Below are positions 10,390 to 20,351 of a DNA stretch of 64,000 nucleotides, piece by piece. The notes under the pieces were generated by a model that saw nothing but the letters and a program-made list of their open reading frames with translations, ran no database searches and was not told the origin of the DNA. Both the position numbers and the translations under genes were made by a program. The DNA lies in NCBI GenBank assembly GCA_905132765.1, contig CAJHQP010002195.1, positions 27,698 through 91,697 of the forward strand, written 5' to 3'. Position 1 is the stretch's first letter; each line of letters starts with the position of its first letter. Origin of the DNA: Moricandia arvensis. Taxonomy: Eukaryota; Streptophyta; Magnoliopsida; Brassicales; Brassicaceae.

Positions 10390-10835
10390 TTTTTAGAATA
10401 CTGTGGATCGTTTTGAGTAGACAAGACTCTACCTGCTGGTTATCTAGAAGTTGGTGAGTCGCCATAAGGGAAACTTGAGAAGAAGCTGGAGCTACTGTGG
10501 AAGTTATTTCACCTTTTGCTCAACTTGATATTCCTCTTATTGGCCAAGTAAAACCATCCCTAGCCATCCGTCTCTTCCCTCTCCAGACTTCATATCACTT
10601 TTACTTATTGTTGTTTGGAACAGTACGTTATCTTCTTGGCAAGACTGAAAAATCTGGATTTTGCGCCTAGTCCTAAGTCATTGGAGTGCCTCTTTTGCAC
10701 TAGATGAGATACCGTTTGATTCCCTGGCTTTTTCATGTTACCTTAAATTCGGTAAGTATATGGATACAAAACAATCGCATACTCTACGTTCACTAAATTA
10801 TTTCTAAACATGATGTTAGGTTTTGTTTGTTGGCA

Positions 10836-13800
10836 CACTACAAGAAAACAGGGCATATTCCGACGGAAATTCCGACGGAGTCATATTTCCTCGGAATATT
10901 CCGACGGCATTCCGACAGAATTCCGAGGAAACTAAAAAATCGCATTTCCTCGGAATTTCGTCGGAAATTTCCGACGAAATTCCGAGGAAAATACATTTGT
11001 CGGCAAAAACTGAGAACATTTCGAGGAAAAGTGTTTCGTCGGTTTTATTCCGACGTAATTCCGAGGAATCTATCCGTTAAAAGAGCCGTTGTGGGTAGCC
11101 GTTGTGGGTGTTGAATAATTCCGACGAAATTCCGAGGAGTCGTCGGAATTTCGTCGGAAATGCCGGCAGTGTTTCTTCTATAAATACCAGCACCCCTCAC
11201 CCTCTTCTTTCACTCATTTTTTCATCTTCTCACTCACTTTACACACGAAATATATTCTAAAAATCATGCCTTCTTCAAATTATTATCGCTCTTGGATGGA
11301 TCGACCTCATATGGATCCTAACACGAGTTTGCTTACGGATGAATATCAAGAAGGTATAACCGAATTCATGGGGCTAATTCAACGACAACCGGAAGCGAAA
11401 ACGGGTATGTTAAGATGTCCTTGCTCTATTTGTAAAAATAAGAAGGTTATAAAAAAGTGGGATGTTTGGAAACATCTATATTTGAATGGGTTTACACGAA
11501 GTTACAAAATTTGGTATCATCATGGAGAAACTGATTATGAATATGGTAGTACTAGCGAACCTCAGACTGCGGATAGGTTAGAAGAACCAATTAGAACGGA
11601 TGTAGATTATGGTGTAGGTATTGAGCAGATGGTACATGATCATTTTAGAGAGGAAGAATTACCCAATGCAGAAGCTAGGAGATTTTTTGATATGTTGGAT
11701 GCAAGCAAACAACCTTTGTACGAAGGTTGCAGAGATGGTCATTCGCCTTTATCATCGGCAACAAGACTGATGGGCATTAAAACAGATTATAATTTGGCTG
11801 AAGATTGTGTGGATGCGATTGCTGATTTTGTAAAAGGTGTTCTACCAGAAGATAATTTAGCTCCGGGTTCATACTACGAGGTTCAGAAACTTGTTGTTGG
11901 TCTTGGTTTATCGTATTAGGTAATAGATGTATGCACCGATAACTGCATGATATATTGGAGGGCGGATGAGAACCGGCTTCAGTGCAAATTTTGTGGGAAG
12001 GCTCGTTATAGAGATACTAGTGGAAGAGTTCCAGTGCCATACAAAAAGATGTGGTATTTGCCGTTGACAGAAAGGTTGAAGAGATTGTATCAGTCTGAAC
12101 GCACAGCCCAACCAATGAGATGGCATGCGGAGCATTCAACAGATGGTGGGATTAGACATCCTTCAGATGCAAAAGCTTGGAAGCATTTCCAATCAACATA
12201 TCCAGAATTCGCATATGAGAGAAGAAATGTCTACCTTGGATTATGTACCGATGGTTTTAGCCCATTTGGCAAGCATGGAAGACAATATTCTCTATGGCCA
12301 GTCATTCTTACACCATATAACTTACCGCCAAACTTGTGCTTGCGCCGAGAGTTTTTGTTTCTCTCAATTCTTGTTCCCGGGCCAGAGCATCCAAGGAGAT
12401 CACTTGATGTGTTTCTTCAGCCACTAATATATGAGTTGCAACAACTATGGGCTCAAGGTGCTGAAACATACGATGTTTCGTGTAAGGAAAACTTTCAAAT
12501 GCGGGCAGTACTTATGCGGACAATAAGTGATTTTCCAGCATATGGTATGTTATCTGGATGGACAACGCATGGAAGGTTATCATGTCCATATTGTCAAGAT
12601 AACACAGATGCTTTCCAACTAAAACACGGAAGGAAAACGTGTTGGTTTGACTGTCACAGGAGATTCCTACCACCTGATCATCCATATCGTAGGAGTAGGA
12701 CTTTGTTTACGAAGAACAAGAAGGTGTTTGATAGTCCACCTCCAGAAATTTGTGGGGCAGATTTGTTGACACAGTTAAGAGATTTTGGTGCAGAAAGGAC
12801 GCCAGATGTTGGTGGACATGTGCATTATCCAGTAGATGGTGTTGGAGAACTACATAATTGGCACAAGAAGAGTATTTTCTGGGATCTACCATACTAGAAG
12901 AATCATCTGCTGCGGCATAATTTAGATGTCATGCATATTGAAAAGAACTTTTTTGACAACATCATGAACACGATCCTTAACGTCCAAGGTAAAACAAAAG
13001 ATAATTTGAAGTCAAGACTTGATTTAGTCGATATATGTGCTCGTTCCGAACTTCATGTTGATGAGAATGGTAGGGCTCCTGCTCCCATATACCGACTGGA
13101 TGCAGCAGCAAAAGATGCGTTCTTTGATTGGATTTCAAACGATGTGGACTTTCCAGATGGTTACGCATCTAATTTGCGTAACTATGTTGACAGAAGAGAA
13201 GGAAAGTTTATTGGCTTGAAGAGTCACGATTGCCATGTAATGATGCAGCGCCTCCTTCCGTTTGCTTTCTCGGGACTATTACCACGAAATGTTCATGAAG
13301 CAATTGCAGGGATAAGTGCTTTTTTCCGTGATTTATGCACGAGATCGGTGACTCCAGAAGGTATCCAAAATTTGAAGTCTAACATCCCTGTGATCCAGTG
13401 TAACCTCGAGAAGATATTTCCTCCATCATTTTTTGATGTTATGGAACATCTTGTTATCCACTTGGCAAGAGAATTGGAACTTGGTGGTCCTGTGCAGTAT
13501 AGATGGATGTATGTTTACGAGCGCTATATGTTTCATCTAAAGAAGAAGGTGAAGAATTTAAGCAAGGTGGAAGGATCTATTGTCGCAGAGATGATCAATG
13601 AAGAAACTTCAAACTTTGCAGAGTACTACTTTCCAGCAGAAGTACAGACAAAAAACCAAAAACCTGCTCGGCATGATGATAGAGGCGAAAAGGCAACATA
13701 TTATGTTACGGTTCCAAACATCTTCACAGATGTCGGACGACTCAGCGGAAAATCAAAGGATCGTCGACTTACTGAGCAGGTGCACAGTCATTTGCAAACA

Positions 13801-14407
13801 TATCTGCTCACCAACTGCGAAGAAATTCTTCAATATGAGAGGTACATATATAAATATGTTTAACAATTATTATTTTTACAAGTTGTAATTTAAATCTTAA
13901 TTAATTTTATTTATGTGTACAGAATTTTTATGGCTGAAAAGCGGTTCACTCATAGACACGCAACAGAAGAAGAACTTGAAGAACTGAAGCAGAGAGAATT
14001 TGCTGGTTGGATGCATGGTTATGTGAGTACTTTAACCCTTGTATATTAATCAGATGTTATAATAATCCTTAGAATATTGCTATAACATATTTTCTATTAA
14101 TAGGTGTATGCTGCAATTGCCAGAGGTGAAACATTTGATGATTGGATACGCGAGATGGTATGTGGACCACAACATGTTGTGAAGTCATATCCGAGATTTT
14201 GTACTCGAGGATATGCATTCACAACTTAAAAGAGAAAACGTTCAAGTACAACTTATGATGCTGGTGTCTCGTCTGCATCTGGAGATGACGTGTACTACGG
14301 GAATATACGCGAAATTTTGGAGATCAAGTATCCGGGCATGGTTGGATTGCGGTGTACGGTTTTCTATTGTGATTGGTACGATAACACTGCAGATCGAGGC
14401 GTGAGAA
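10836..14407 (+). mobile_element. truncated CACTA (En/Spm) transposon
   Basis: The left end starts with the canonical CACTACAAGAAAA terminus at 10836, right after TTGTTGGCA of the NUDX23 intron. It is followed by subterminal repeats based on TTCCGACGAAATTCCGAGGAA on both strands (about 10855-11165), the usual transposase-binding arrays of this superfamily. A TNP2-type transposase follows. The right end is missing: sequence stops inside the DUF4216-like domain and rejoins the NUDX23 intron/exon 6 border at about 14408. No complementary CTTGTAGTG is present. The element is therefore immobile by itself. Confidence 0.92.
11266..14407 (+). pseudogene. CACTA TNP2-like transposase, interrupted by stops
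   Basis: One reading frame with the domain order of plant CACTA transposases. A Transpos_assoc zinc-binding domain (CPCSICKN near residues 49-56) is followed by the Transposase_21/tnp2 catalytic region (about 11947-12897), a DUF4218-like region (about 12931-13841) and, after two introns (13842-13922 and 14023-14103), the start of a DUF4216-like domain (YPGMVGLRCTVFYCDWYDN). In-frame TAG codons at 11917 and 12895 replace a probable Gln (CAG) and Trp (TGG). A TAA at 14227 is a further stop. The 3' end is cut by the junction with NUDX23-A. All three main segments share one frame, so damage is by point mutation, not indels. This suggests a fairly young, silenced element. Confidence 0.88.
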
Positions 14408-14531
14408 CAGTACTTGGAAGATCTAAAGAAGGGGAAACTAAAGTTTCACTATGGTACTATAAACAAAAGGTGTGTTCCCCCTTGTGTCTTAGTGTTTATT
14501 TGAGAGATGTTAGTAACAGTTTCACTTATGG

Positions 14532-14740
14532 AACCAAGCGTCATTGGTCGAGTGGTGCGAGGCGACTCGTAAGGTCCTAAGGGCCGCGGGTTCGATCCTC
14601 CCCCTCAGATTTACCATGATGTTTGGCCAGGCAATTGGGGTATCTAATTTCTCATAGTAACAAATGGGCTGTCTCGCGCCGAGGGGTTAGTCCCCTGGGG
14701 GTTGAGATCCTTCTAGGTTAAACAAAAAAAAAAAAAAAAA
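14532..14740 (+). mobile_element. tRNA-derived SINE with poly(A) tail
   Basis: A 209-bp insert with a tRNA-like head: box A-like GGTCGAGTGGTGCGAGGC near 14549-14566 and box B GGTTCGATCC near 14588-14597. A GC-rich body and a tail of about 18 adenines follow. It is bounded by a 17-bp target-site duplication, AACAGTTTCACTTATGG at 14515-14531 and AACAGTTTCAGTTATGG at 14741-14757, differing by one base. The intact NUDX23 copy has only one copy of this target (19633-19649), which proves an insertion. Confidence 0.9.
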
Positions 14741-14805
14741 AACAGTTTCAGTTATGGTTTACGTTGTTCATTCTAAGACTCTTGATTATCATTTGCAGCC
14801 ATGAA

Positions 14806-15432
14806 TCAAAGGTTTTACTATCCTTACTCTCTAATTTATATGTACTCGGTCTAATAAACTTCCTCAGATGATAGATGAACCTTTTAGGAAAGTTCGTCCT
14901 CTTAATGATTTCACTTCATGGAGACTTTATCTTTATGATCAAGCTAATGTGAGAGCGTTTCCCCCACAGCTTCTGGATTTTAGATTCATTCTCCCATGTC
15001 GTGTGTCTTATCAGTTATCCATTCTTCAACTCTTTTGTTGGCTAAAAAGAAAATAAGATGAAGTTGCCAGTGTGAGAGAATCCTAGGACAGATGGGAAAA
15101 GAAAAGATAGAAGATAGTTGTTTCCTTTTTAGATGATATGCCTGAACAAAGTGTCTCTGTTTCTGGTTTCAGTTGCATCAATTGTAAAATGAAAACTTCT
15201 TAATTATGTGATCAATCTTTGTGTAATTAGTCACCATATCACTCTCAGAAAAAGAACAAGAAACCAAACGATGCAACTTTTATTGATACCAGAGAAACAC
15301 AAGAGCAAAGACAATCCCAAGTTTTGTGTGCAATTGTAAATGCATCACATCAAAGATACTGAAAAAAAGACAACATAACAGTACCACAGAGATACTTCAA
15401 ATGAGATAACAGAGATTGAAACTCATGTCTAG
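14806..15432 (+). repeat. duplicated 3' flank of NUDX23 (unit A)
   Basis: Continuous similarity to the flank of copy B (about 19734-20400). Shared landmarks are AATGATTTCACTTCATGGAGACT, GATCAAGCTAATGTGAGAGCG, TTCTCCCATGTC, GTTGCCAGTGTGAGAGA, GGACAGATGGGAAAAGAAAAGA, and then the region downstream of the DC1 gene (AAGAACAAGAAACCAAACGATG). Open stretches here do not form a conserved ORF between copies. This flank shows the duplication was a DNA segment, not a retrocopy. Confidence 0.85.
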
Positions 15433-15690
15433 CTAACGCTGAAGCTTCTGAAGTTGAAGCTGTTGCCTCAACTCTGGATCTTCCACTTGCTCTGTTGTTG
15501 CAGCTGGCTGTTGCGTCTGCTCCACTGCCGCTCTGGCGGCCGAATCCTTGTCCTGGGATATGACAAGCTCGACCATAAGCTTCGCCGCTGGACGCAAACC
15601 CTCCATCTCCTTAGCTCGGTCGTTTGTGTTCATGTTCTCTCCGTTGGCAGTCCAAATCATTTGTCCTTTGACGCCATTCTTGACCTGTAA
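15433..15690 (-). pseudogene. chimeric ORF: unknown exon joined to DC1-gene 3' end
   Basis: A minus-strand open frame of at least 75 codons from ATG 15660. Its last ~34 codons (AVEQTQQPAAT..VEDPELRQQLQLQKLQ) match the C-terminal tail of the intact DC1 protein at 20352-21167 but end at a TAG where copy B continues. The upstream ~41 codons (MIWTANGENMNTNDRAKEMEGL) do not match DC1. They extend back to a TTTTTTACAG acceptor-like site near 15688. The breakpoint of duplication unit A therefore lies near 15540 and fuses the DC1 tail to an exon of an unidentified gene. No C1 domain remains, so it cannot have the DC1 zinc-binding role. Confidence 0.6.
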
Positions 15691-17160
15691 AAAACCCTAA
15701 TGCATGGACAGCGACGAAAACCATATTGGGCTTTCTTGGGCTCATTAGTTAAAACGTAACGTTACTTATTTTTCGGGCTTTTGGACCCTACGTTCGGTAC
15801 AGAGACTCCAAGAATAAGAACTTAGCAAAAAAAAAAAAAAAAGAGATGGTTCCAAGGCTAAAGTTTTTTTTGTTTTATTTTCAAAAAGATACTATATATT
15901 AAAATCAATCCGTTAGACGGGAATTGTAAAATTGGGAATTGTGAAACAGTTACAAGCCTGATTTGAACAAAATATCCTTTTAGTCAGAGTATGACAAATC
16001 TAGTTTCGCCCATCCTTAAACCTCGGAGATAATCACAAATAGTGAGGTTCTTCTCGTCGTAACGGACGTCAAGACTATCATGAGTCAGTCGTCTCCTCAG
16101 ACGACTGAACTACCGAGATAGGAGAGACTCCTAAGACCACTACAAGCTTCCAATATGAGTCAGTCGTCTCCTCCGAGAATCGAAGTAAGGTCAACCTTTC
16201 ACGCGGAATCCATAAACATGTGGCACAGTTCATACGGAACAAACAAACCGGAGCAAAAAAATCACGAGCAAACAAGTCGACTAAGCTCAATCGGGAACCT
16301 GACAAGCAATTAACCGAGAAAAGAAAAAAATTGGAAGAAGCAAGAACTCCACTTCCACACGCTCTTCACTGATACCAAGACTTCAACCGAGACAAAAATA
16401 TGAGAAAATCACGTGCCACCCTTCCTCTAGGCGCTTAAAGGGACCTTTGCCTAACCGTTAGAGTTAACTTCGTCCACAGAAACCACCAATCATCCCGCAT
16501 CTTCACTCCATCGCCTAACTGAACACTGCCGGGGACGCTCCATCTCTGCAGCAAAGACGTAGCCCGACGAGCCTCCAAACGCAGAACACCGATCAAACAG
16601 CAAAACTGAGAGAGACTGAGAAGAAACAAACATACAAAGAGCGGCGAAAGCAAAAGAGGGGCCCATCCGACGCTGGTATTCGCAGTCACGTGCCGTCGTG
16701 ACGCCGAAGAGCTTTCGATCTGATCAGAAAGAGAGTTATTCACTATAATCGTCTACAGACACAAGCCACACAACTGGGTGATTGGTTCTTGCAATTAAAG
16801 GAACATTGTCTAGTAACATCCGCGTAAAATCGTATTCAACTTAGATGTTACAACTTCACACTATTTCGATAAATAAAATATCATTTTACCCAAAAAAGAC
16901 TGTATTCAAAGAGTTTCAAAAACGTTTGCTCTTTGCTTTACTGATTAGACCGGTTGGTCTCCGGTTTAAATAAATCGTCTCTACTCGTTGCCACTACCTG
17001 GAAACTCCAATCGTCTGATAAGAGCTTTGCGTTGCTTAACTCAAGAAAGAAGACAAATCATGCTTTTCTAATTTGTCAGCTCTTTCTACTTTACATATGT
17101 TGGCTTATGACAATGACACGTTTGTATGAAAGTATACGTGTCTGAAAACTACTTTTCACT
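15691..17160. other. spacer with possible retroelement debris; no gene
   Basis: An adenine run lies at about 15827-15842. From 16020 to 16740 is a region with richer GC and ORF-like frames but no recognised domain. A direct repeat, ATGAGTCAGTCGTCTCCTC, occurs at about 16080 and 16156 (76 bp apart). The minus-strand reading has a CT-rich leader feel of a non-LTR element, but no reverse transcriptase is seen. I would not name it. Confidence 0.35.
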
Positions 17161-17208
17161 ACAAATAGATCAACCACTCGGTGTTGACCACTTCAAGAAC
17201 AATTGATA

Positions 17209-17544
17209 ATGGAAAAAGATCATAAGAAAGAGAGCGATATGTACGAGCAACGTCAGCACCAGCCACCATATGTCTCGCAGATGCAGCCGGTGACACACGA
17301 AGCTTACGGAGGCGGACTCTACGGTATGGACGACGAGGAAGATCAGAAAGATGCCAAGACTATAAAGAGAGATGCAAAAGATATAGAGAAAGAGCCTCAC
17401 CAGCAGCAGCACCACCGACCAGCCAGTGAGACACAGAGCGCAGAAGGGCCTGAGGAGACAAACACGACGAAGCCAAAGCACAAGCCACCACCTTCTTCCG
17501 GTGATCGAGACATCGACGTGACTGGCCAGTCATACATACAATGA
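17209..17544 (+). CDS. small hydrophilic Gln/Lys/Glu-rich protein, function unknown
   Basis: Single-exon ORF of 111 residues from ATG 17209. A short leader follows a CACTACAAATAGATC stretch that could hold a TATA-like box. The protein is highly charged and disordered. A Met/Gln/Tyr-rich N-terminus and a Gly-rich patch (AYGGGLYGMDDEED, residues about 35-48) are followed by Lys/Asp-rich segments, His/Gln runs and a conserved-looking C-terminal end (SSGDRDIDVTGQSYIQ). There is no signal peptide, membrane helix or cysteine. Composition resembles stress-related disordered proteins; ACGTGTC-like ABRE cores occur upstream near 17136. I do not recognise the family. It lies between the two NUDX23 units. 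Codon use and a clean frame suggest it is real. Confidence 0.6.
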   Translation: MEKDHKKESDMYEQRQHQPPYVSQMQPVTHEAYGGGLYGMDDEEDQKDAKTIKRDAKDIEKEPHQQQHHRPASETQSAEGPEETNTTKPKHKPPPSSGDRDIDVTGQSYIQ

Positions 17545-18403
17545 TGACTGATGAATCGTCATGGAAGAAGTTTTGTTATATATAGTTCACTTTTTGTGTG
17601 TTTGTAACGCTCTTTGTATAGCTTATATTAGTTTCATGGTCTTTTATACGTGCGAGCAAGTGGTAAAAGACACTTTCTAAACTATGTATCATAGGAAATA
17701 AACATAGAAGCACTGTCAGCAGATACGGGTAATGTTTAGAGCACAACACAACCAAGAGACTTTTTTGAAGTGCCATAGACAAAAGCTGTAAGGCCATGTT
17801 TATTCCTGGTTTTTTTTAGCGTGGAGTACTTATATAATTTGATTCGATTTTTTTTTTAAATATTTTTTTGACTAAAAAGTTTTTTATACCATGATTATCG
17901 CTATAATTCATAGTGGCTTTTTTTTTTTTGCTTAATTTTGAAAAGAAAAATTAAAAAAAATATCAATTGCGAATCTTTTTTTAATAATCTATTTTTATTT
18001 GGTGATTTTGAGAAGTGGTTTTTGGGTTTTTGGGTGGATTCTATCTTTTTAAAAAATTTACTCATCCAATCGATAATCATGTTTTTAATTTTTTATTTAA
18101 AATATGATTTTTATGTTTTTTAGTTAATATTTAGAAAAAAAACTAAAAATTTCATATTAAAAGATCTGCGATAAAGAATAAACTGATACTCAATGTATTA
18201 TTTATTCTGCTCCTGCTTCTGTCGTAACCGGTTAATTTGGTCAGACTGGGGTCAAATCAAACCGGTTTTCTGCTCATCTTTAACCAATAATTTGGATAAC
18301 AACTTCACTCGACGATCATCTCTCTCTTCCTCAAATGTCAAAACTTTTCTGACGAAGTTGATTGGCCAGCGAGGGAGAAACAGTCATCGCCGGTGAGCGT
18401 ATA
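17545..18403. other. AT-rich spacer and NUDX23 promoter
   Basis: Long T and A runs (17810-18170) look like old insertion or spacer sequence. The proximal 200 bp before NUDX23 contains a repeated AACCGGTT motif (18228-18233 and 18260-18265 share CCGGTT). No gene is seen. Confidence 0.45.
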
Positions 18404-19733
18404 ATGCTCAAGGCCGTTCAGATCTTGGGTTGGTCATCAGGGTTAACCATCATCTCACAGAGACTAACCAAGACCCGTAACTCCTCCTCTCTAAAGCTCT
18501 CAACTTTCTCCTCCTCTCCTCGGAGAATCCTCTCCTTCAACCCGACCCGAATGTCTTCCTCACTTCCCGGGTCAGACCCACTTCCCAAGTCTCCGACTTT
18601 CGTCTCTGTTCAGTCAGCTGTGAGTCTAATCTCTTGAAAAAAAAAAGATCTTATCTTTTTGAGTCTCTTCTTCTTCAATGGTTTGTTTGTTTGTTGTTTC
18701 AGGGTGATGTTCGTAAGATAAAGTTCTGTCAATGGTGTGGAGGTCCTACGAAGCATGAGATACCTGATGGAGAAGAGAAGCTACGAGCTATTTGCACACA
18801 TTGTGGAAGAATCGCTTACCAGAATCCTAATATGGTTTTGTTTTGATTCTACGAGTGTCTTTCATGTTTTGTTTGATTAGGAAAGGTTCTGATGTGAAGA
18901 TAGTTGCAGGTTGTAGGTTGTCTTATTGTGCATGAAGAAAAGGTTTTACTTTGCAAGCGTAACATTCAACCTTCACATGGTCTATGGTTTGTTGCATATA
19001 CAAAGCCTTAGTGTTGTAGTTTTGTGTGTGAAGTTGCTTGAGTTAAAGATTGGATCTTTTTGAGTACACAGGACTCTCCCTGCTGGTTATCTAGAGGTTG
19101 GAGAGTCAGCTGCAGAAGGAGCAATGAGGGAAACTTGGGAAGAAGCTGGAGCTACTGTAGAAGTGATCTCACCTTTTGCTCAACTTGATATTCCTCTTAT
19201 TGGCCAAGTGAATTGCAAAACATCCCTAGTGTTATCCTTCTCTTCCCTGTTCATATCACTTTTCTTATAATGGCTGCTTGTGTTTGGAGCAGATGTATGT
19301 TATCTTCTTGGCAAGACTGAAGAATCTGGATTTTGCGCCTGGTCCTGAGTCATTGGAGTGTCGTCTTTTCGGACTAGATGAGATACCATTTGATTCCCTG
19401 GCTTTTTCATCTATATATGTTACCTTAAACTTGGTAAGTATATGGATATAAAACATTTGCATACTCTATATTCACTAGATTTCTATACATAATGTCTGGT
19501 CTTGTTTGTTGGCAGTACTTGGAAGATCTCAAAAAGGGGAAAGTAAAGTTCCACTATGGTACTATAAACAAAAGGTGTGTTCCAAGTAATATGCCCTTGT
19601 GTGTGTAGAGTGATTGTTTGAGAGATGTTTTTAACGGTTTCACTTATGGTTATGTGCTTTGTTGATTCTCAGGCCTGGAAGTAGTCCTTCGGATATTCGT
19701 GCCTTTACTCTTGATTACCATTTGCAGCCATGA
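18404..19733 (+). CDS. NUDX23: Nudix hydrolase 23, chloroplast FAD pyrophosphatase (7 exons)
   Basis: Exons 18404-18619, 18703-18834, 18910-18986, 19072-19207, 19293-19433, 19516-19574 and 19673-19733 join in phase to 273 residues, close to the family length. The N-terminal ~65 residues are Ser/Thr/Arg-rich, fitting a plastid transit peptide. A zinc-ribbon-like region follows (C81-x2-C84 ... C103-x2-C106). The Nudix box occupies about residues 147-169 with G147, E153, R161, E162, E165 and E166 all present, so metal-dependent catalysis should be intact. The family enzyme hydrolyses FAD to FMN and AMP in plastids, helping flavin homeostasis. Exon 2 ends AATATG before a GTTTTG donor, a weak but GT-type site. 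It is one of two copies; copy A at 9868-14805 is dead, so this is the working gene. The DC1 gene follows, convergent. Confidence 0.93.
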
Positions 19734-20351
19734 ATCAAGGTTCTACAGTCCTTCCTCTACGTATATGTACTTGGACTTGTAAACTTCCTCAGATGATTAA
19801 TCCTTTTAGGAAAAAATAGTCCTATTAATGATTTCACTTCATGGAGACTGTGTCTTAATGATCAAGCTAATGTGAGAGCGTATCTCCACAGCTTCTGGAT
19901 TTGAGTCATTCTCCCATGTCATGTCTGATCACTTCTTCAGCTCGTTGACTAAAAGAAAGGATGATGAAGTTGCCAGTGTGAGAGACTCCTTGGACAGATG
20001 GGAAAAGAAAAGACAGAAGATAGTTTCCTTTTTATATGCTATGCCTGAACATATGGTTTCTGTTTCTGGTTTCAGTTGGTCCAATTGTAAAAAGAAAACT
20101 TCAGATGTGAATGCAAAACATTTTAATAATTCTTTGTGTAATAAGTCATCATGTCACTCTTAGTTTTTCTGCAGGGTTTTCAGATAAAGAACAAGAAACC
20201 AAACGATGAAACTTTTATTAGGACCAGAGAACACTTCAGAACACAAGAACAATGACAATTCCAAGCTGTGTGTGTGTGTGTGTGTGTAATTTGCAAATGC
20301 ATCACATCAAACAAACTGAAAATGACAACATAGCAGTACCACAAAGATACT
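19734..20351. other. spacer between convergent NUDX23 and DC1 genes
   Basis: Contains the unit-B flank duplicated at 14806-15432. A (TG)n microsatellite of about 11 units lies at 20265-20287, absent from unit A. A short ORF at 19921-20163 (lysine-rich) is not conserved in frame in unit A, so I do not call it a gene. Confidence 0.6.

Larger units (their letters stand above)
9868..14805 (+). pseudogene. NUDX23 copy A, truncated and interrupted pseudogene
   Basis: Second copy of the chloroplast Nudix hydrolase gene found intact at 18404-19733. It starts inside intron 1; exon 1 is missing. Exon 2 (9905-about 10036, zinc-ribbon part with CQWCGG and CTHCG) is readable. Exon 3 (about 10099-10180) has a 4-bp insertion near 10168. 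Exon 4 (about 10430-10547) has lost most of the Nudix box, with TAA near 10465 and TGA replacing the Trp codon of RETWEE near 10475. Exon 5 is at about 10623-10752. A CACTA fragment interrupts intron 5 immediately before exon 6 (14411-14469). A SINE sits in intron 6, and an exon 7 remnant ending in the same CAGCCATGA lies at about 14773-14804. A 130-bp insert also sits in intron 3. Function is clearly lost. Confidence 0.9.

Noticed and set aside
11908..12135. Short ORFs overlapping the CACTA transposase
   Set aside because: Other-frame shadows of the TNP2 domain.
16020..16750. Possible LINE or other retroelement
   Set aside because: ORFs show no reverse transcriptase, endonuclease or gag motif; composition alone is insufficient.
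19921..20163. 80-codon Lys-rich ORF after NUDX23
   Set aside because: The duplicate of this segment in unit A does not keep the frame, so it is probably 3' flank.
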